Below, piece after piece: positions 19,212-28,156 of a DNA stretch of 64,000 nucleotides (position 1 is its first letter; the number at the start of each line of letters is the position of its first letter). Origin of the DNA: an uncultured Myxococcales bacterium (GTDB taxonomy: Bacteria; Myxococcota_A; UBA9042; DTJE01); assembly GCA_903857665.1 (NCBI GenBank), contig CAIOFV010000069.1:74381-138380 (forward strand). The letters are read 5' to 3'. Made by a program: the position numbers and the translations under genes. A model generated the notes under the pieces. That model was given only the letters and a program-made list of their open reading frames with translations, did not search any database and had not been told where the DNA came from.

Positions 19212-19256
19212 TGTCGGGATGCAGGCGTTTTCGCAGTAGAGCGGAATCTCCCGACA
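19212..19256. terminator. Inverted repeat between convergent genes
   Basis: TGTCGGGA at 19212-19219 is perfectly repeated in inverted form at 19249-19256, with a 29-nt loop, just after the DMT transporter stop. A second 6-bp repeat (CTGACG at 19284-19289, CGTCAG at 19300-19305) overlaps the stop of the convergent gene. Neither has a U-tract. Confidence 0.35.
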
Positions 19257-19301
19257 GGCTCCTGGAAGGACCGCGACGGAGTCCTGACGACCGCACGACC
19301 G

Positions 19302-20216
19302 TCAGCGAGGCGCATCCCTCGCGCATCTGAATCCCACGTGGCTGTACCAGAACGTGGGCTCGTGCCAGTCGCGTGCGAACGTCTTCAACCGGCGCGCATA
19401 TTCGCGGAACGATCCCCCCCGGACCGCACGGCCCGCCGCCGTCGGCCCGACCACCGGGTCCATCGTGTCCTCCGGGTCGTATCCTTCCCGGTACCCGTCC
19501 GCCACCCACTCCGACACGTTGCCCGCCTGATCCAGCGCGCCGAACGGCCCGGCGCCGTTCGGGTAGAAGCCCACCGGCGCGTCGTATTCCCACTGGTCCC
19601 GCACCCACAGGTTCCTGGCCAGCCCCTCGCCCCAGTTGGCGCGGAAGGTCCCGCCCGCATCCGGCGCGTCGCGGCCCCATGGATACGGCCGCCCGTCGGT
19701 GCCCCGGGCCGCCTTCTCCCACTCGGCCTCGGTCGGCAGTCGCTTGCCCGCCCACGCGCAGAACTGGATCGCCTGGTCCCAGGTGACGCAGTTGATCGGG
19801 AACGAATCCCGCTCCTTCTCGCCGAAGTTGCATTCGCCCGCCGCGACGGCCTGCGAGCAGGAACCCGCCTTGACGCAGGCGGTGAAGGCCCCGACCGTCA
19901 CCTCGGTCGCGTCCAGGAAGAACCCGCTCACCCAGACCTGCCTGGAGGGACGCTCCGCCGCCGAGCACGGCCCATCGGCCGCCTCGTCACAGCCCATCCG
20001 GAAGCCGCCCCGGGGCACGTGCACCATGCCCTCGGGGACCTCGATGGCCGGCTGGCGCACATCCTCGTCAGGAGGAATCTGGAGGTTTTCGCGAACGATC
20101 CGTTCCGGCGCCGTCGATGCCCGTTCCGCGGCAGGCCGTTCGGCCTTGCACGAAACGACGCCCGCGATCAGGGCCGCGGCCAGCCACAGTCCGGCGGATC
20201 GGGGGATCGTGGGCAT
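19302..20216 (-). CDS. Lipoprotein with a SUMF1 (formylglycine-generating-enzyme-like) domain
   Basis: A 304-residue protein with a lipoprotein signal (lipobox VVSC, Cys23) and a short linker, then a SUMF1/C-type-lectin-like domain from about residue 65. Family motifs are clear: 'FRMGCDEAADG', 'DATEVTVGAFTACV', 'PINCVTWDQAIQFCAWAGKRLP', 'TEAEWEKAARG', 'GNVSEWVAD' and 'AVRGGSF...VGFRCAR'. The paired active-site Cys of true formylglycine-generating enzymes, expected just after RGGS, is absent (RGGSFREYARR), so catalysis of that kind is unlikely. More probable is a binding or structural role on the outer-membrane inner leaflet. ATG 20216 is chosen because it begins the signal peptide. Confidence 0.82.
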   Translation of the reverse strand: MPTIPRSAGLWLAAALIAGVVSCKAERPAAERASTAPERIVRENLQIPPDEDVRQPAIEVPEGMVHVPRGGFRMGCDEAADGPCSAAERPSRQVWVSGFFLDATEVTVGAFTACVKAGSCSQAVAAGECNFGEKERDSFPINCVTWDQAIQFCAWAGKRLPTEAEWEKAARGTDGRPYPWGRDAPDAGGTFRANWGEGLARNLWVRDQWEYDAPVGFYPNGAGPFGALDQAGNVSEWVADGYREGYDPEDTMDPVVGPTAAGRAVRGGSFREYARRLKTFARDWHEPTFWYSHVGFRCARDAPR

Positions 20217-20272
20217 CGGGTTCCGCCTCGTTTCGCAGGACGACGGCAGCGTAGCCCTGCCGGTCCGGGTCG

Positions 20273-21019
20273 TCAAACCAGCGGCTCGCCGCCCAGCCGG
20301 CGGACCATCGCCTCGACTTCCTCGGCAGCCCGATCCACCGCGTCCGGATCGACGCCGCGAACCACCAGGCTGACGCCGATCTTCCCGGCCCGGAAGTAGG
20401 GATACGAACCGATGCTGACGCGGGCGTGACGGGCAACCACCTCGGTCAGATCCGCGGCGAAGTCCCCCTCGGGGATCCGGCACGACACGGTGCGGGACAC
20501 CACCGGCGGGCCGCCCGTCAGCCCGGGCGCCAGGGCGTCGAACATCGCCTGCGCGATGGCGGGCACGCCGGCCAGCACGAACACGTTCCCGATCCGGAAG
20601 CCCGGCGCCGTGGACACGGGGTTATCGACCAGGATGGCGCCCTCGGGCACCTCGGCCATCTTCAGCCGGGCCGCGTTGACGAACCCGTCGCCGTAGTGGG
20701 TACGTAGGCGCCGCTCGGCCTCCGGATCGCGGACCACCGGCACGCCGAACGCCTTCGCGATGGCCGCGGCCGTGATGTCGTCGTGGGTGGGCCCGATGCC
20801 GCCCGTGGTGAACACGTAGGTCACCCGCGCCCTCAAAGCGTTGACGGCCTCGACGATCCGGTCCTGGTCGTCCTGCACCACGCACGCCTCGATCACCGGG
20901 ATGCCCAGATCGGCCAGGCGCGCCGCCAGGAACCCGAGGTTCGCGTCCTGCGTCCGCCCCGACAGCACCTCGTTCCCGATCACCAGCACGGCCGAGGTCA
21001 AAGCCGCCTCCATCGCCAT
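20273..21019 (-). CDS. CinA-like molybdopterin-binding-domain protein (COG1058)
   Basis: A 248-residue protein with the MoCF-biosynthesis fold of CinA N-domains: 'AVLVIGNEVLSGRTQDANLG', 'TTGGIGPTHDDITAAAIA' and 'NPVSTAPGF' are characteristic. The C-terminal 80 residues ('VSIGSYPYFRAGKIGVSLVV') resemble the small K-type domain, and the CinA nicotinamide-mononucleotide deamidase domain is lacking. Stand-alone COG1058 proteins are linked to ADP-ribose or nucleotide-metabolite pyrophosphatase activity, so the role is only generic here. ATG 21019 follows GGGGAGG by 4 nt. The SUMF1 lipoprotein gene follows after 56 bp. Confidence 0.82.
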   Translation of the reverse strand: MAMEAALTSAVLVIGNEVLSGRTQDANLGFLAARLADLGIPVIEACVVQDDQDRIVEAVNALRARVTYVFTTGGIGPTHDDITAAAIAKAFGVPVVRDPEAERRLRTHYGDGFVNAARLKMAEVPEGAILVDNPVSTAPGFRIGNVFVLAGVPAIAQAMFDALAPGLTGGPPVVSRTVSCRIPEGDFAADLTEVVARHARVSIGSYPYFRAGKIGVSLVVRGVDPDAVDRAAEEVEAMVRRLGGEPLV

Positions 21020-21169
21020 GATCGCCTCCCCTTCTTCGTCTGAAAGGATCGCACGAATCCGTCGGACCGCCACCCCATTTCGGGGGATCGCAGCGTGGAA
21101 ACGGGAATTCGGCGCCCGCCTTTCCCGGCAGCGAGCATCGGGAAACGGCATTGTTCCAGGCGTCGGCCC

Positions 21170-21198
21170 TTGCGCCAGGACGCCGTGTCCATTAGGTT
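21170..21198 (+). promoter_or_regulatory. Promoter of the CocE-like hydrolase gene
   Basis: TTGCGC at 21170-21175, a 17-bp spacer, and TAGGTT at 21193-21198, with an AGGAGGA ribosome binding site further down before ATG 21226. A TAGGTT -10 also precedes the glycyl-radical enzyme gene. Confidence 0.45.
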
Positions 21199-21225
21199 GC
21201 GACGCGTCGCGTCAGGAGGAGGCCG

Positions 21226-23274
21226 ATGAGCCCCCGGTGCCGCTCGACCTCGAACACGACCGTTCTTTCGATCGCGCTGGCGGCGCTGGCGCTGTCCTGG
21301 TCGTCCACCGCCCACGCCGACGTGACCCTGCACGAAATGGTCCCGATGACCGACGGCACGCGGCTGGACACGATCGTGATGCTGCCGGATGCGGCGGGAG
21401 CGTACCCGGTCATCCTGGTCCGCACGCCGTATGACGACCAGGACTTCCAGTCCCAGTTGACCATGGCGGTCGGCTTCGGGTTCGCCGCGGTGATCCAGTA
21501 CACCCGCGGCAGCGGCGGCTCGGAAGGCTCGCCGCAGGTCTTCCGGACCGACCGCGACGACGGGCACGTCGCGCTGGACTGGATCCTCGCCCAGCCCTGG
21601 AGCGATGGCCGCATCGCCATGGGCGGCCTCTCGGCCCTGGCGATCCCGGCCTACCTGATCGCCCCCGGAGCCGACCCTCGGCTGCAATGCCAGATGCTGG
21701 CCATCGCGACCGGCGACATCTACGCGGACACGGTGTTCAACGGAGGGGTCTTCCGGCAACGGGACGTGAAGACCTTCCTGGACTGGGTGGGGGGCGACGA
21801 TTGGCTGTCGAACCTCAACTCGCACCGGCTCTGCGACTCGTGGTGGGACCCCGTCCGCCTGGCGCCGTCCGAAGGTCCCGCCATCCGCACCGCCGCCATC
21901 CACTTCGGCGGCTGGTACGACGTCTTCACGCAAGGGACGCTGAACGGCTACACGCTGTGGCGCACGTCCTCGGACCCGGACATCGCCAACCGGCAGTACC
22001 TGATCATGGCCCCGGCGGACCACTACCACCCGGGCGGCAACGTCGCGGGCCCCCGCACGTTCCCCGAGAGCGCGTCCATCGACTTCATGGCCACGACGAT
22101 CTCGTATTTGCAGTGGTGCTTCGACGGCTACAACGACGTCATCGATTCGTGGCCGCGCGTCCAGTACTACCTCATGGGCGCCGACGAGCCCGGGGCGCCA
22201 GGCAACGAATGGCGCGGGGCGCCGGACTGGCCAATCCCCGCGGACGAAACGCGCCTGTTCCCGGCCGGCGACGGGACCCTGTCGGCCACGGCGCCGGCCG
22301 AGGAAGGACGGGTTGCCGTCTCGATGGACCCCGACAACCCCTCGCCCACCGTCGGCGGACGCAACCTGCTGGGCAGCCTGGGCGCGGAGGATCAGGCGAG
22401 CGTCGAATCCAGGCCGGACGCCGTGATCTTCACGTCGGAGCCGCTGGCGAAGCCCCTGGAGGTGGTCGGGCACCTGTACGCCAGCCTGCGGGTCCTGGCC
22501 CAGGGCGCGGACGCCGACGTGGCCGTGCGCGTGACCGACGTGCATCCCGACGGCCGTTCCATCCTGATCACCGACGGCATCCAGCGCCTGTCGATGCGAA
22601 ACGGGTGCGCCGAGGCGGCCGAGATGACACCGGGAACGCCAGTGGACGTGGACGTGGACCTGTGGAGCACGGCCTACGTGTTCGCGCCGGGCCACCGCGT
22701 CCGGATGATCGTCACGGCATCGAATTCCCCGCGCTTCGAACTGAACCCCGCCCTGCACGACAAGCCCGCCGGGACGGCCTTCACGCTGATGCTATCGACG
22801 ACCGGCGCGTCCGCGCTGCGACTGCCTGTGCCGCGACCCGCCGACCCGACGCCCGAGGTCGTGGAGTTCGCGGAACCGTCGGACCCGGGGGACGTCGTCG
22901 AGGCCGACCCCGACGCCGCGGAAGACGTCCCGCCGGAACTGCCCGGTCCCGACGCCCTCGCGGATCTGCCGTTCCCGGACGCTCCCCGGACCGACACGAT
23001 CGCACCTGCAGAACCCCCGCCGGACGCCGCGGCGACCGAGGATGTCCCCGTCCCGGCCGACGTTCCCGCCCGCGACGATGGCGCCGACGCGATCGGACCG
23101 GAGCCCACAGCGGACATGGCCGCGATCGACCTCCCGACCGGCGATGTCGCACCCCAGTCGAAGTCCGGCGGCGGGTGCTCCGCCGGGGACCCGCCCCGAA
23201 CCCCTGCCGCTTCGCTGCTCGCCCTCGGGACCCTCTTCGCCCTGGCCACCGGGCTTCGCCGGCGCCGGCTCTGA
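21226..23274 (+). CDS. Secreted CocE/NonD-family hydrolase with MYXO-CTERM-like tail
   Basis: A 682-residue exported serine hydrolase. The signal peptide (residues 1-31, STAHA) is followed by an alpha/beta-hydrolase of the X-Pro dipeptidyl-peptidase S15/CocE type: nucleophile Ser136 in MGGLSALAI, acid in GGWYDVFTQG, and His in DHYHPGG. A jelly-roll C-domain (about 400-545) contains 'FTSEPLAKPLEVVGHLYA'. Residues about 550-645 are an Asp/Pro/Ala linker. The last 35 residues have a GGGCS motif, a hydrophobic helix and terminal RRRRL, the layout of MYXO-CTERM surface-sorting signals. It is probably processed at the Cys and surface-attached. Substrate unknown (an ester or amide). Confidence 0.85.
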   Translation: MSPRCRSTSNTTVLSIALAALALSWSSTAHADVTLHEMVPMTDGTRLDTIVMLPDAAGAYPVILVRTPYDDQDFQSQLTMAVGFGFAAVIQYTRGSGGSEGSPQVFRTDRDDGHVALDWILAQPWSDGRIAMGGLSALAIPAYLIAPGADPRLQCQMLAIATGDIYADTVFNGGVFRQRDVKTFLDWVGGDDWLSNLNSHRLCDSWWDPVRLAPSEGPAIRTAAIHFGGWYDVFTQGTLNGYTLWRTSSDPDIANRQYLIMAPADHYHPGGNVAGPRTFPESASIDFMATTISYLQWCFDGYNDVIDSWPRVQYYLMGADEPGAPGNEWRGAPDWPIPADETRLFPAGDGTLSATAPAEEGRVAVSMDPDNPSPTVGGRNLLGSLGAEDQASVESRPDAVIFTSEPLAKPLEVVGHLYASLRVLAQGADADVAVRVTDVHPDGRSILITDGIQRLSMRNGCAEAAEMTPGTPVDVDVDLWSTAYVFAPGHRVRMIVTASNSPRFELNPALHDKPAGTAFTLMLSTTGASALRLPVPRPADPTPEVVEFAEPSDPGDVVEADPDAAEDVPPELPGPDALADLPFPDAPRTDTIAPAEPPPDAAATEDVPVPADVPARDDGADAIGPEPTADMAAIDLPTGDVAPQSKSGGGCSAGDPPRTPAASLLALGTLFALATGLRRRRL

Positions 23275-23343
23275 GGCCGCCGCTCCGAAAGCGGGTCCTG
23301 GGCCACGGAACGCAGGTCAGAGGCTGGAGATGAAATCACAAGC

Positions 23344-24006
23344 TCAATCGAAGAAGGCGTGGCAGTCGGGATCCGGCGTGACGTCCACGGTCGCCGTGCA
23401 CTCCTTGAGGGCGACCATCAGGTCCTGGATCATCGAATCGGCCGGCACCAGCGCGCCTGGGGCGGACCCGGTGCCGTAGGTAGGGGACGAGGCCACCCCC
23501 TCGCGACTCAGGTCCACGCGGGATACCCCGCCATCCGCGCAGCCCGGGCAGCCGTAGACGTCCTGCAACAGGACCCCGACCAAGGCCGCCGCGATGCCGT
23601 CGGCCTTCGCACGGCCGGCCTCGGTCAGCGTGCCGGGTTGGTCCGTATACAGCATCGCGTCGTTGCCCGTGATCCGGAAGTGCACCACCGATCCGACGAT
23701 CGTGACGTTGCGGACGCACTGGCCCACGCACTCGCCGTACGACGTGCCGCCGCCCAGCAGGGCCGTCGATGCCAGGGGAACGTCGGCGATCGGCGCGTCC
23801 GGGGCCGGAGCGTCCGAGGGGATCGGAAGGTCCGACTGCGGCACGTCGGCGGCAGGAACATCGGTCCCGGGCACGTCCGCGGCGATCGGGACGTCGGACG
23901 TGCCGAGGTCCGCGTCCCGGCGCCCGGTGTCGCTGTCGAATGCCTGGCAGGCCCCCATGCACGCCAGTACGCCCAGCGCCACGCCCACCCGCATCGTCTT
24001 TCGCAT
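23344..24006 (-). CDS. Lipoprotein with Asp-Val-Pro linker, unknown function
   Basis: A 220-residue lipoprotein with lipobox MGAC (Cys20). An acidic linker of repeated DVP/DAP units spans about residues 28-66, then comes a small globular domain with several Cys (GECVGQC, YGCPGCADGG, ATVDVTPDPDCHAFFD) that probably form disulphides. I do not recognise the domain. ATG 24006 follows GGAGGAG. The linker style is shared with other exported proteins in this window, suggesting a common way of holding domains away from the membrane. Confidence 0.72.
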   Translation of the reverse strand: MRKTMRVGVALGVLACMGACQAFDSDTGRRDADLGTSDVPIAADVPGTDVPAADVPQSDLPIPSDAPAPDAPIADVPLASTALLGGGTSYGECVGQCVRNVTIVGSVVHFRITGNDAMLYTDQPGTLTEAGRAKADGIAAALVGVLLQDVYGCPGCADGGVSRVDLSREGVASSPTYGTGSAPGALVPADSMIQDLMVALKECTATVDVTPDPDCHAFFD

Positions 24007-24068
24007 CCGGCTCCTCCGGCCACGCCTGGAAAGGATTCCAACCGTTCGGACAGCCGATCGCCGGTACG

Positions 24069-25313
24069 CTACTCGAACACCTTCTCGTCGGTGTCGTCCG
24101 CGTGCTCGGCGTCCGGTTCGGAATCCCGCGTCGCCCCGGACGCCTGGAGGGCGTCCTGCTCCTTGTACCACTCGGTCCCGATGATCAGGCTCATGATCTC
24201 GCTGGAGCCGGTCCAGATGCTCGCCAGGCCCAGGTCGCGCACGATCCGTTCGATCGGGTACACGTTCGTGTAGCCGATGCCGCCCATCACCTGCATCGAG
24301 TTGCGCGCCACCTGCTGGCACGACTCGGTGACGAACTTCTTGGTTTCACTGACCAGGCGCCGCACGCGGTTGGGGTCGTCCCCGGCGTCCACGGCCCGCG
24401 CCGTCACGTAGACCATCGCGCGGCAGGCGTCCAGCAGCGTCGCCGCTTCCGCCACCTGGAACGACACGCCCTCGAAGTCCTTGATGGGCTTGCCGAAGGC
24501 CCGCCGCTTGCGCGTGTAGCGGGTCGCGATGTCCAGCGCCGGCCGCGCCGCGCCGATGGTCATGGCCGCGGTGCCCAGGCGCTCCGGGATCATCATCGGG
24601 TAGAAGACGTCCGTCGCCCCGTGGACGCGACCCAGGATGTTCTTGTGGGGCACGACCACCTCGTGGAACCGCACCCGCGCGGTACCGCCCCCCCGGCAGC
24701 CCATCAGGCCGTACAGGTAGTCGGTTTCCACGCCGGGCCCCCGGTCCACCAGGAAGCAGGTCATCGATTTCGACGGGTGCGCGTCCGGATCGGTCTTCGC
24801 GTACACCAGGAAGTAGTCCGCCGCGGACCCCCCCACGATGAACCGCTTGGCGCCGCTGAGAATCCAGTGGTCCCCTTCCCGCACCGCCCGCGTGGTTGCG
24901 GCGAAGAAATCCGAACCGCCGCGAGGCTCGGTCAGGCACTCGGCGGCGAACATCTTCCCCGCCAGCAGCGGCTTCACGTACCGTTCCTTCTGCTCGTCGG
25001 TGCCGTGCAGCACGATGGCGTCGCAGACCAGTTCCGCGCCCACCCCGAAGGTGCAGGCGAAGATGTAGCCCAGGACGCCCACCTCCTCCATCACCATGCA
25101 GGTGTCCATCCAGGTCATCCCGCGGCCGCCCCATTGCCGGGGGTAGCGCACGCCCATCAGGTTGCGGCGCCCGGCCTCGGCCAGGAAGTCCTTCGGGAAT
25201 TGCACTTCGTCCTTGTCCATGGCCAGGATCAGGTCCCTCGGGATGGTCTTCACGAAGTCGCGGGCCTCGTCGCGGAGGGCCCGGCCGGCAGGGGACAGAA
25301 GGTGGTCGAACAT
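24069..25313 (-). CDS. Acyl-CoA dehydrogenase family protein
   Basis: A 414-residue FAD flavoprotein that oxidises an acyl-CoA to the 2-enoyl-CoA. Domains in order are an N-terminal helical domain, the beta-domain ('AECLTEPRGGSDFFA', 'WILSGAKRFIVGG') and a C-terminal helical domain ('RRAFGKPIKDFEGVSF', 'QQVARNSMQVMGGIGYTN'). The Glu usual in medium-chain enzymes, in the YEG(T/S) segment near the C-terminus, is replaced (SIWTGSSEIM). A Glu in 'MIPERLG' sits where long-chain and isovaleryl-type enzymes carry the base. It ends in an acidic tail. ATG 25313 is 29 bp after a TACAAT -10 element and has GAGGA upstream. There is no neighbouring ETF or thiolase to suggest a pathway. Confidence 0.87.
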   Translation of the reverse strand: MFDHLLSPAGRALRDEARDFVKTIPRDLILAMDKDEVQFPKDFLAEAGRRNLMGVRYPRQWGGRGMTWMDTCMVMEEVGVLGYIFACTFGVGAELVCDAIVLHGTDEQKERYVKPLLAGKMFAAECLTEPRGGSDFFAATTRAVREGDHWILSGAKRFIVGGSAADYFLVYAKTDPDAHPSKSMTCFLVDRGPGVETDYLYGLMGCRGGGTARVRFHEVVVPHKNILGRVHGATDVFYPMMIPERLGTAAMTIGAARPALDIATRYTRKRRAFGKPIKDFEGVSFQVAEAATLLDACRAMVYVTARAVDAGDDPNRVRRLVSETKKFVTESCQQVARNSMQVMGGIGYTNVYPIERIVRDLGLASIWTGSSEIMSLIIGTEWYKEQDALQASGATRDSEPDAEHADDTDEKVFE

Positions 25314-25341
25314 CGCGCTTCCTCGATGGCGGACGCCCGCA

Positions 25342-25370
25342 TTGTAGGACGGACCGACGCCGCGAAACAC
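25342..25370 (-). promoter_or_regulatory. Promoter of the acyl-CoA dehydrogenase gene
   Basis: On the minus strand, TGTTTC (25370-25365), a 17-bp spacer, then TACAAT (25347-25342), 29 bp before ATG 25313. Confidence 0.5.
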
Positions 25371-25417
25371 CCCGGGCCTTTCCCCGATAGAACGCTCGTC
25401 TGAACCCGGGTGATCCG

Positions 25418-26335
25418 GTGGCGATGGCCGAACCCGACCGTGGCACCGCGCGCGGATCGGTCCCGCAGACAGCCCGGCGGCGCTCGAGCGGCCCTTCCAT
25501 CGACCGGGCCCCGGACGGCCGGACCCGTCAAGCCCCTCCCACAGGCCGGGACGCGCTGCGGCGACACGTCGCCCGCCTGTCCTACCGGGAAGGCGCCCAG
25601 GCACTGCGTCCCCCGGAAGCCGGCACCGTGCAAGCCACGGTGGCGAGCCGACCCCCGAACACGGCCATCGCCCCGGACCCGCCAGAGCGCGACGCCGCCC
25701 GCGACGAACTGCAGCGCTGGTACTCGGACGCCAAGGACGCGATCCAGGCGACCCGCAACCAGATGGGCCGCGCCGCGGACAGGTTCGCGGCCTTCAGCGG
25801 GTCCAGCATCCGGTCCCTGAAGGCCCGGGCATCGGTGGCGGGTTCCCTGGCAACCCTGCTGTTCGGTCCGAAGGGCCGCATCGCGAACCTGCTGGCCGGC
25901 CTGATCGTGGACGCGGTCGCGAAGGACCCCGGGCCCGGGTTGCGGGCGGAAATGGCCCGCAGGCTGGACGACGAGGCACGGATCGCCGACCTGGAGGTCA
26001 CGGGCCGGTACGAGTCGCTGCACCTGGAGGTCGTGTCGGCCTCGACCGCGGAGACGCTCCGGAAAGCGCGCGACGACATCCGGGCCGCCCGTCCGGGCCT
26101 GCTTCCGACCGAAAACCAGTTGTACCGGGACCTGCTGCTCGACCTCGCGCTGGACGCGAACATGCACCTCGACGGCAGCGCCTTCAACCTTCGCCACGAA
26201 GGCCGCTGGTGGAGCTCGCTGCAACCGTCGCGCCCGTTCGCGCTGGATGGCGGGGAGGTCGCGGACGAGCTGAACGCCCTGGATCGCGCGGACTCGCACA
26301 CCCGGAAGAACTTCGATACCGAAAGGCTCCGCTGA
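25418..26335 (+). CDS. Hypothetical protein
   Basis: I do not recognise this 305-residue protein. There is no signal peptide. Residues 1-90 are Arg/Pro/Ala-rich and probably disordered, with a short segment 'LSYREGAQALRPPE' near residue 55. A helical region (about 95-180) includes a moderately hydrophobic stretch 'SLATLLFGPKGRIANLLAGLIV'. The last 120 residues look globular ('EARIADLEVTGRYESLHLEVV', 'LYRDLLLDLALDANMHLDGS'). Two starts are possible, GTG 25418 and ATG 25424, with no clear ribosome binding site. It is divergent from the acyl-CoA dehydrogenase and upstream of the antiporter. Confidence 0.55.
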   Translation: MAMAEPDRGTARGSVPQTARRRSSGPSIDRAPDGRTRQAPPTGRDALRRHVARLSYREGAQALRPPEAGTVQATVASRPPNTAIAPDPPERDAARDELQRWYSDAKDAIQATRNQMGRAADRFAAFSGSSIRSLKARASVAGSLATLLFGPKGRIANLLAGLIVDAVAKDPGPGLRAEMARRLDDEARIADLEVTGRYESLHLEVVSASTAETLRKARDDIRAARPGLLPTENQLYRDLLLDLALDANMHLDGSAFNLRHEGRWWSSLQPSRPFALDGGEVADELNALDRADSHTRKNFDTERLR

Positions 26336-26381
26336 ATCCGCTCGCGATGGTGAATCGATCCGTTCGTGCTACCGTAGCGCC

Positions 26382-28136
26382 ATGGACGACGTCCCCTTTC
26401 TGCGCGATCTGGCCGTGGTGGCCGCGGTGGCCGTCGGCGCGGTGCTGCTGCTGGCCCGCCTGCGCCTGCCCACCGTGACCGGGCTGCTGCTGGCCGGGGC
26501 CATCGTCGGTCCGTACGGGCAGGGCCTCGTGGACGACCCCGCCACGCTGGGCGGGTTGGCCGAGGTCGGCGTCGTCCTCCTGCTGTTCACGATCGGCCTC
26601 GAAATCACCCCGGAACGCCTCCGGAGGATCGCCCGCCTGATCGCCGGCGGCGGAAGCCTGCAGGTCGGCCTGACGGTAGCCGCCTGCCTGGTCGCCTCGG
26701 TGCTGCTGGGCCGGCCGGTCGCCCGGGGCCTCTTCCTGGGCTTCGTCCTGGCGCTGTCCAGCACCGCGATCGTGCTGCAGATGCTGTCCGAGCGCGGCGA
26801 GGTGGACGCGCCCCACGGGCGGTTCGTGCTGGCCACCCTCCTCTTCCAGGACCTGGCCTTCGTCCCGATGGGCCTGGTCGTGCCGATCCTGGGCGGCGGG
26901 GAGCGGGGGCTCACCGCGGGCGGGATCGCCCTGGCCCTCGGGAAGGCCGTCGGGGTCGTCGGCGCCGCCGTGCTGGTGTCGCGGGTCGTGCTGCCGCGCC
27001 TGTTCGCCCGCGTGGACGCGACTCGCAGCCGCGAGGCCTTCCTGATGGCGGTCGTCGCCGTGTGCATCGGCACCGCCTGGCTGACGTCGCTGACCGGGCT
27101 GTCCCTGGCCCTTGGCGCCTTCCTCGCAGGCCTGGTCGTGGCCGGGACCGATTACGCACATCGCGCGCTGGGAGACGTGCTGCCCCTGCGGAGCGTCCTC
27201 ACGAGCCTCTTCTTCGTTTCGCTGGGAACCCTCTTCGACGGCCGGGTCCTCGTCGAACGTCCGCTGGCCGTGGGCCTCCTGCTGCTGGCGCTGGTGCCCG
27301 GCAAGGCCGTCATCGCGACCCTGGCGGCCCTGGCGATGCGCGTGCCCGCCCGCGTCGCCCTGACGGCGGGGGCGGACCTGGCCCAGTTCGGGGAATTCGG
27401 GTTCGTGCTGGCCGGCCTGGGCGCTGCCGCGGGCCTCGTGTCGCCCCAGGATACCCGCGCGCTGCTGGCCGCTGGCGTCATCAGCATGTTCCTGGCGCCA
27501 CTGGTGATCCGGGGCGCCCCGCACCTGGGCGTGCTGGCGCCCGCCCTGCGCCCGCTGGAACGCCTGTTCGGCACGCGGACGGACACGTCGTCCGCGGATC
27601 CCGCCCGCCGGTCGGGGCACGTGATCGTCGTCGGCTACGGCGTGGCGGGGCGGGTTCTGGTCGATGCCCTGCGCCGGTCCGGAGTCCCCTACGAGGTGCT
27701 GGAGCTGAATGCCGCGACCGTCCGCACCGCCCGGGCCGCGGGCGAACCGCACGTGACCTACGCGGATGCCACCAGCGGGGTCGCCCTGGCCCACGCCCGG
27801 GTCGATCGCGCCCGGGCCGTCGCAGTCCTGATCAACGACTACGCGGCCGTCCGGCGCGTCGTGGCCGCGGTCCATCGCCACGCCCCGGACGCGACCGTCT
27901 TCGCCCGGGCGCGTTACCTCGCCGACCGGGAGGCCCTGCTGGCCCTGGGTGCGACCGAGGTCGTGGCCGAGGAGGTCGAGGCCGGCATCGAGATGCTGGC
28001 CCGCGTGCTGGAGCGCCTGGAGGTGCCCCGGGCCGCCGTCGATGACCACGTGCGCGAGGCCCGCGACGCCACCCTCACCGCCCGGCCGTTCCGGGCGCCT
28101 GTCGTCGCGGGCGAGGCGCCGTCGCCCGACGGTTGA
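26382..28136 (+). CDS. CPA2-family cation:proton antiporter with TrkA-N (RCK) domain
   Basis: A 584-residue KefB/KefC-like transporter. About 12 hydrophobic helices occupy residues 5-395 with family motifs 'VGVVLLLFTIGLEI', 'ALSSTAIVLQMLSERGE', 'TLLFQDLAFVPM' and 'DLAQFGEFGFVLAGLG'. A cytoplasmic RCK-N Rossmann domain follows ('HVIVVGYGVAGRVLVDAL', GxGxxG) and binds nucleotide. Such proteins exchange K+ or Na+ for H+ at the inner membrane. A TACCGT -10-like element lies just upstream. The end of this gene overlaps the first in-frame codons before nfo, so nfo is probably on the same transcript. Confidence 0.87.
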   Translation: MDDVPFLRDLAVVAAVAVGAVLLLARLRLPTVTGLLLAGAIVGPYGQGLVDDPATLGGLAEVGVVLLLFTIGLEITPERLRRIARLIAGGGSLQVGLTVAACLVASVLLGRPVARGLFLGFVLALSSTAIVLQMLSERGEVDAPHGRFVLATLLFQDLAFVPMGLVVPILGGGERGLTAGGIALALGKAVGVVGAAVLVSRVVLPRLFARVDATRSREAFLMAVVAVCIGTAWLTSLTGLSLALGAFLAGLVVAGTDYAHRALGDVLPLRSVLTSLFFVSLGTLFDGRVLVERPLAVGLLLLALVPGKAVIATLAALAMRVPARVALTAGADLAQFGEFGFVLAGLGAAAGLVSPQDTRALLAAGVISMFLAPLVIRGAPHLGVLAPALRPLERLFGTRTDTSSADPARRSGHVIVVGYGVAGRVLVDALRRSGVPYEVLELNAATVRTARAAGEPHVTYADATSGVALAHARVDRARAVAVLINDYAAVRRVVAAVHRHAPDATVFARARYLADREALLALGATEVVAEEVEAGIEMLARVLERLEVPRAAVDDHVREARDATLTARPFRAPVVAGEAPSPDG

Positions 28137-28156
28137 CCCTGCACCCGGAGGAGACC

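Noticed and set aside
19302..20216. Naming the SUMF1 protein a sulfatase-activating enzyme
   Set aside because: The required Cys residues after RGGS are absent and no sulfatase is nearby.
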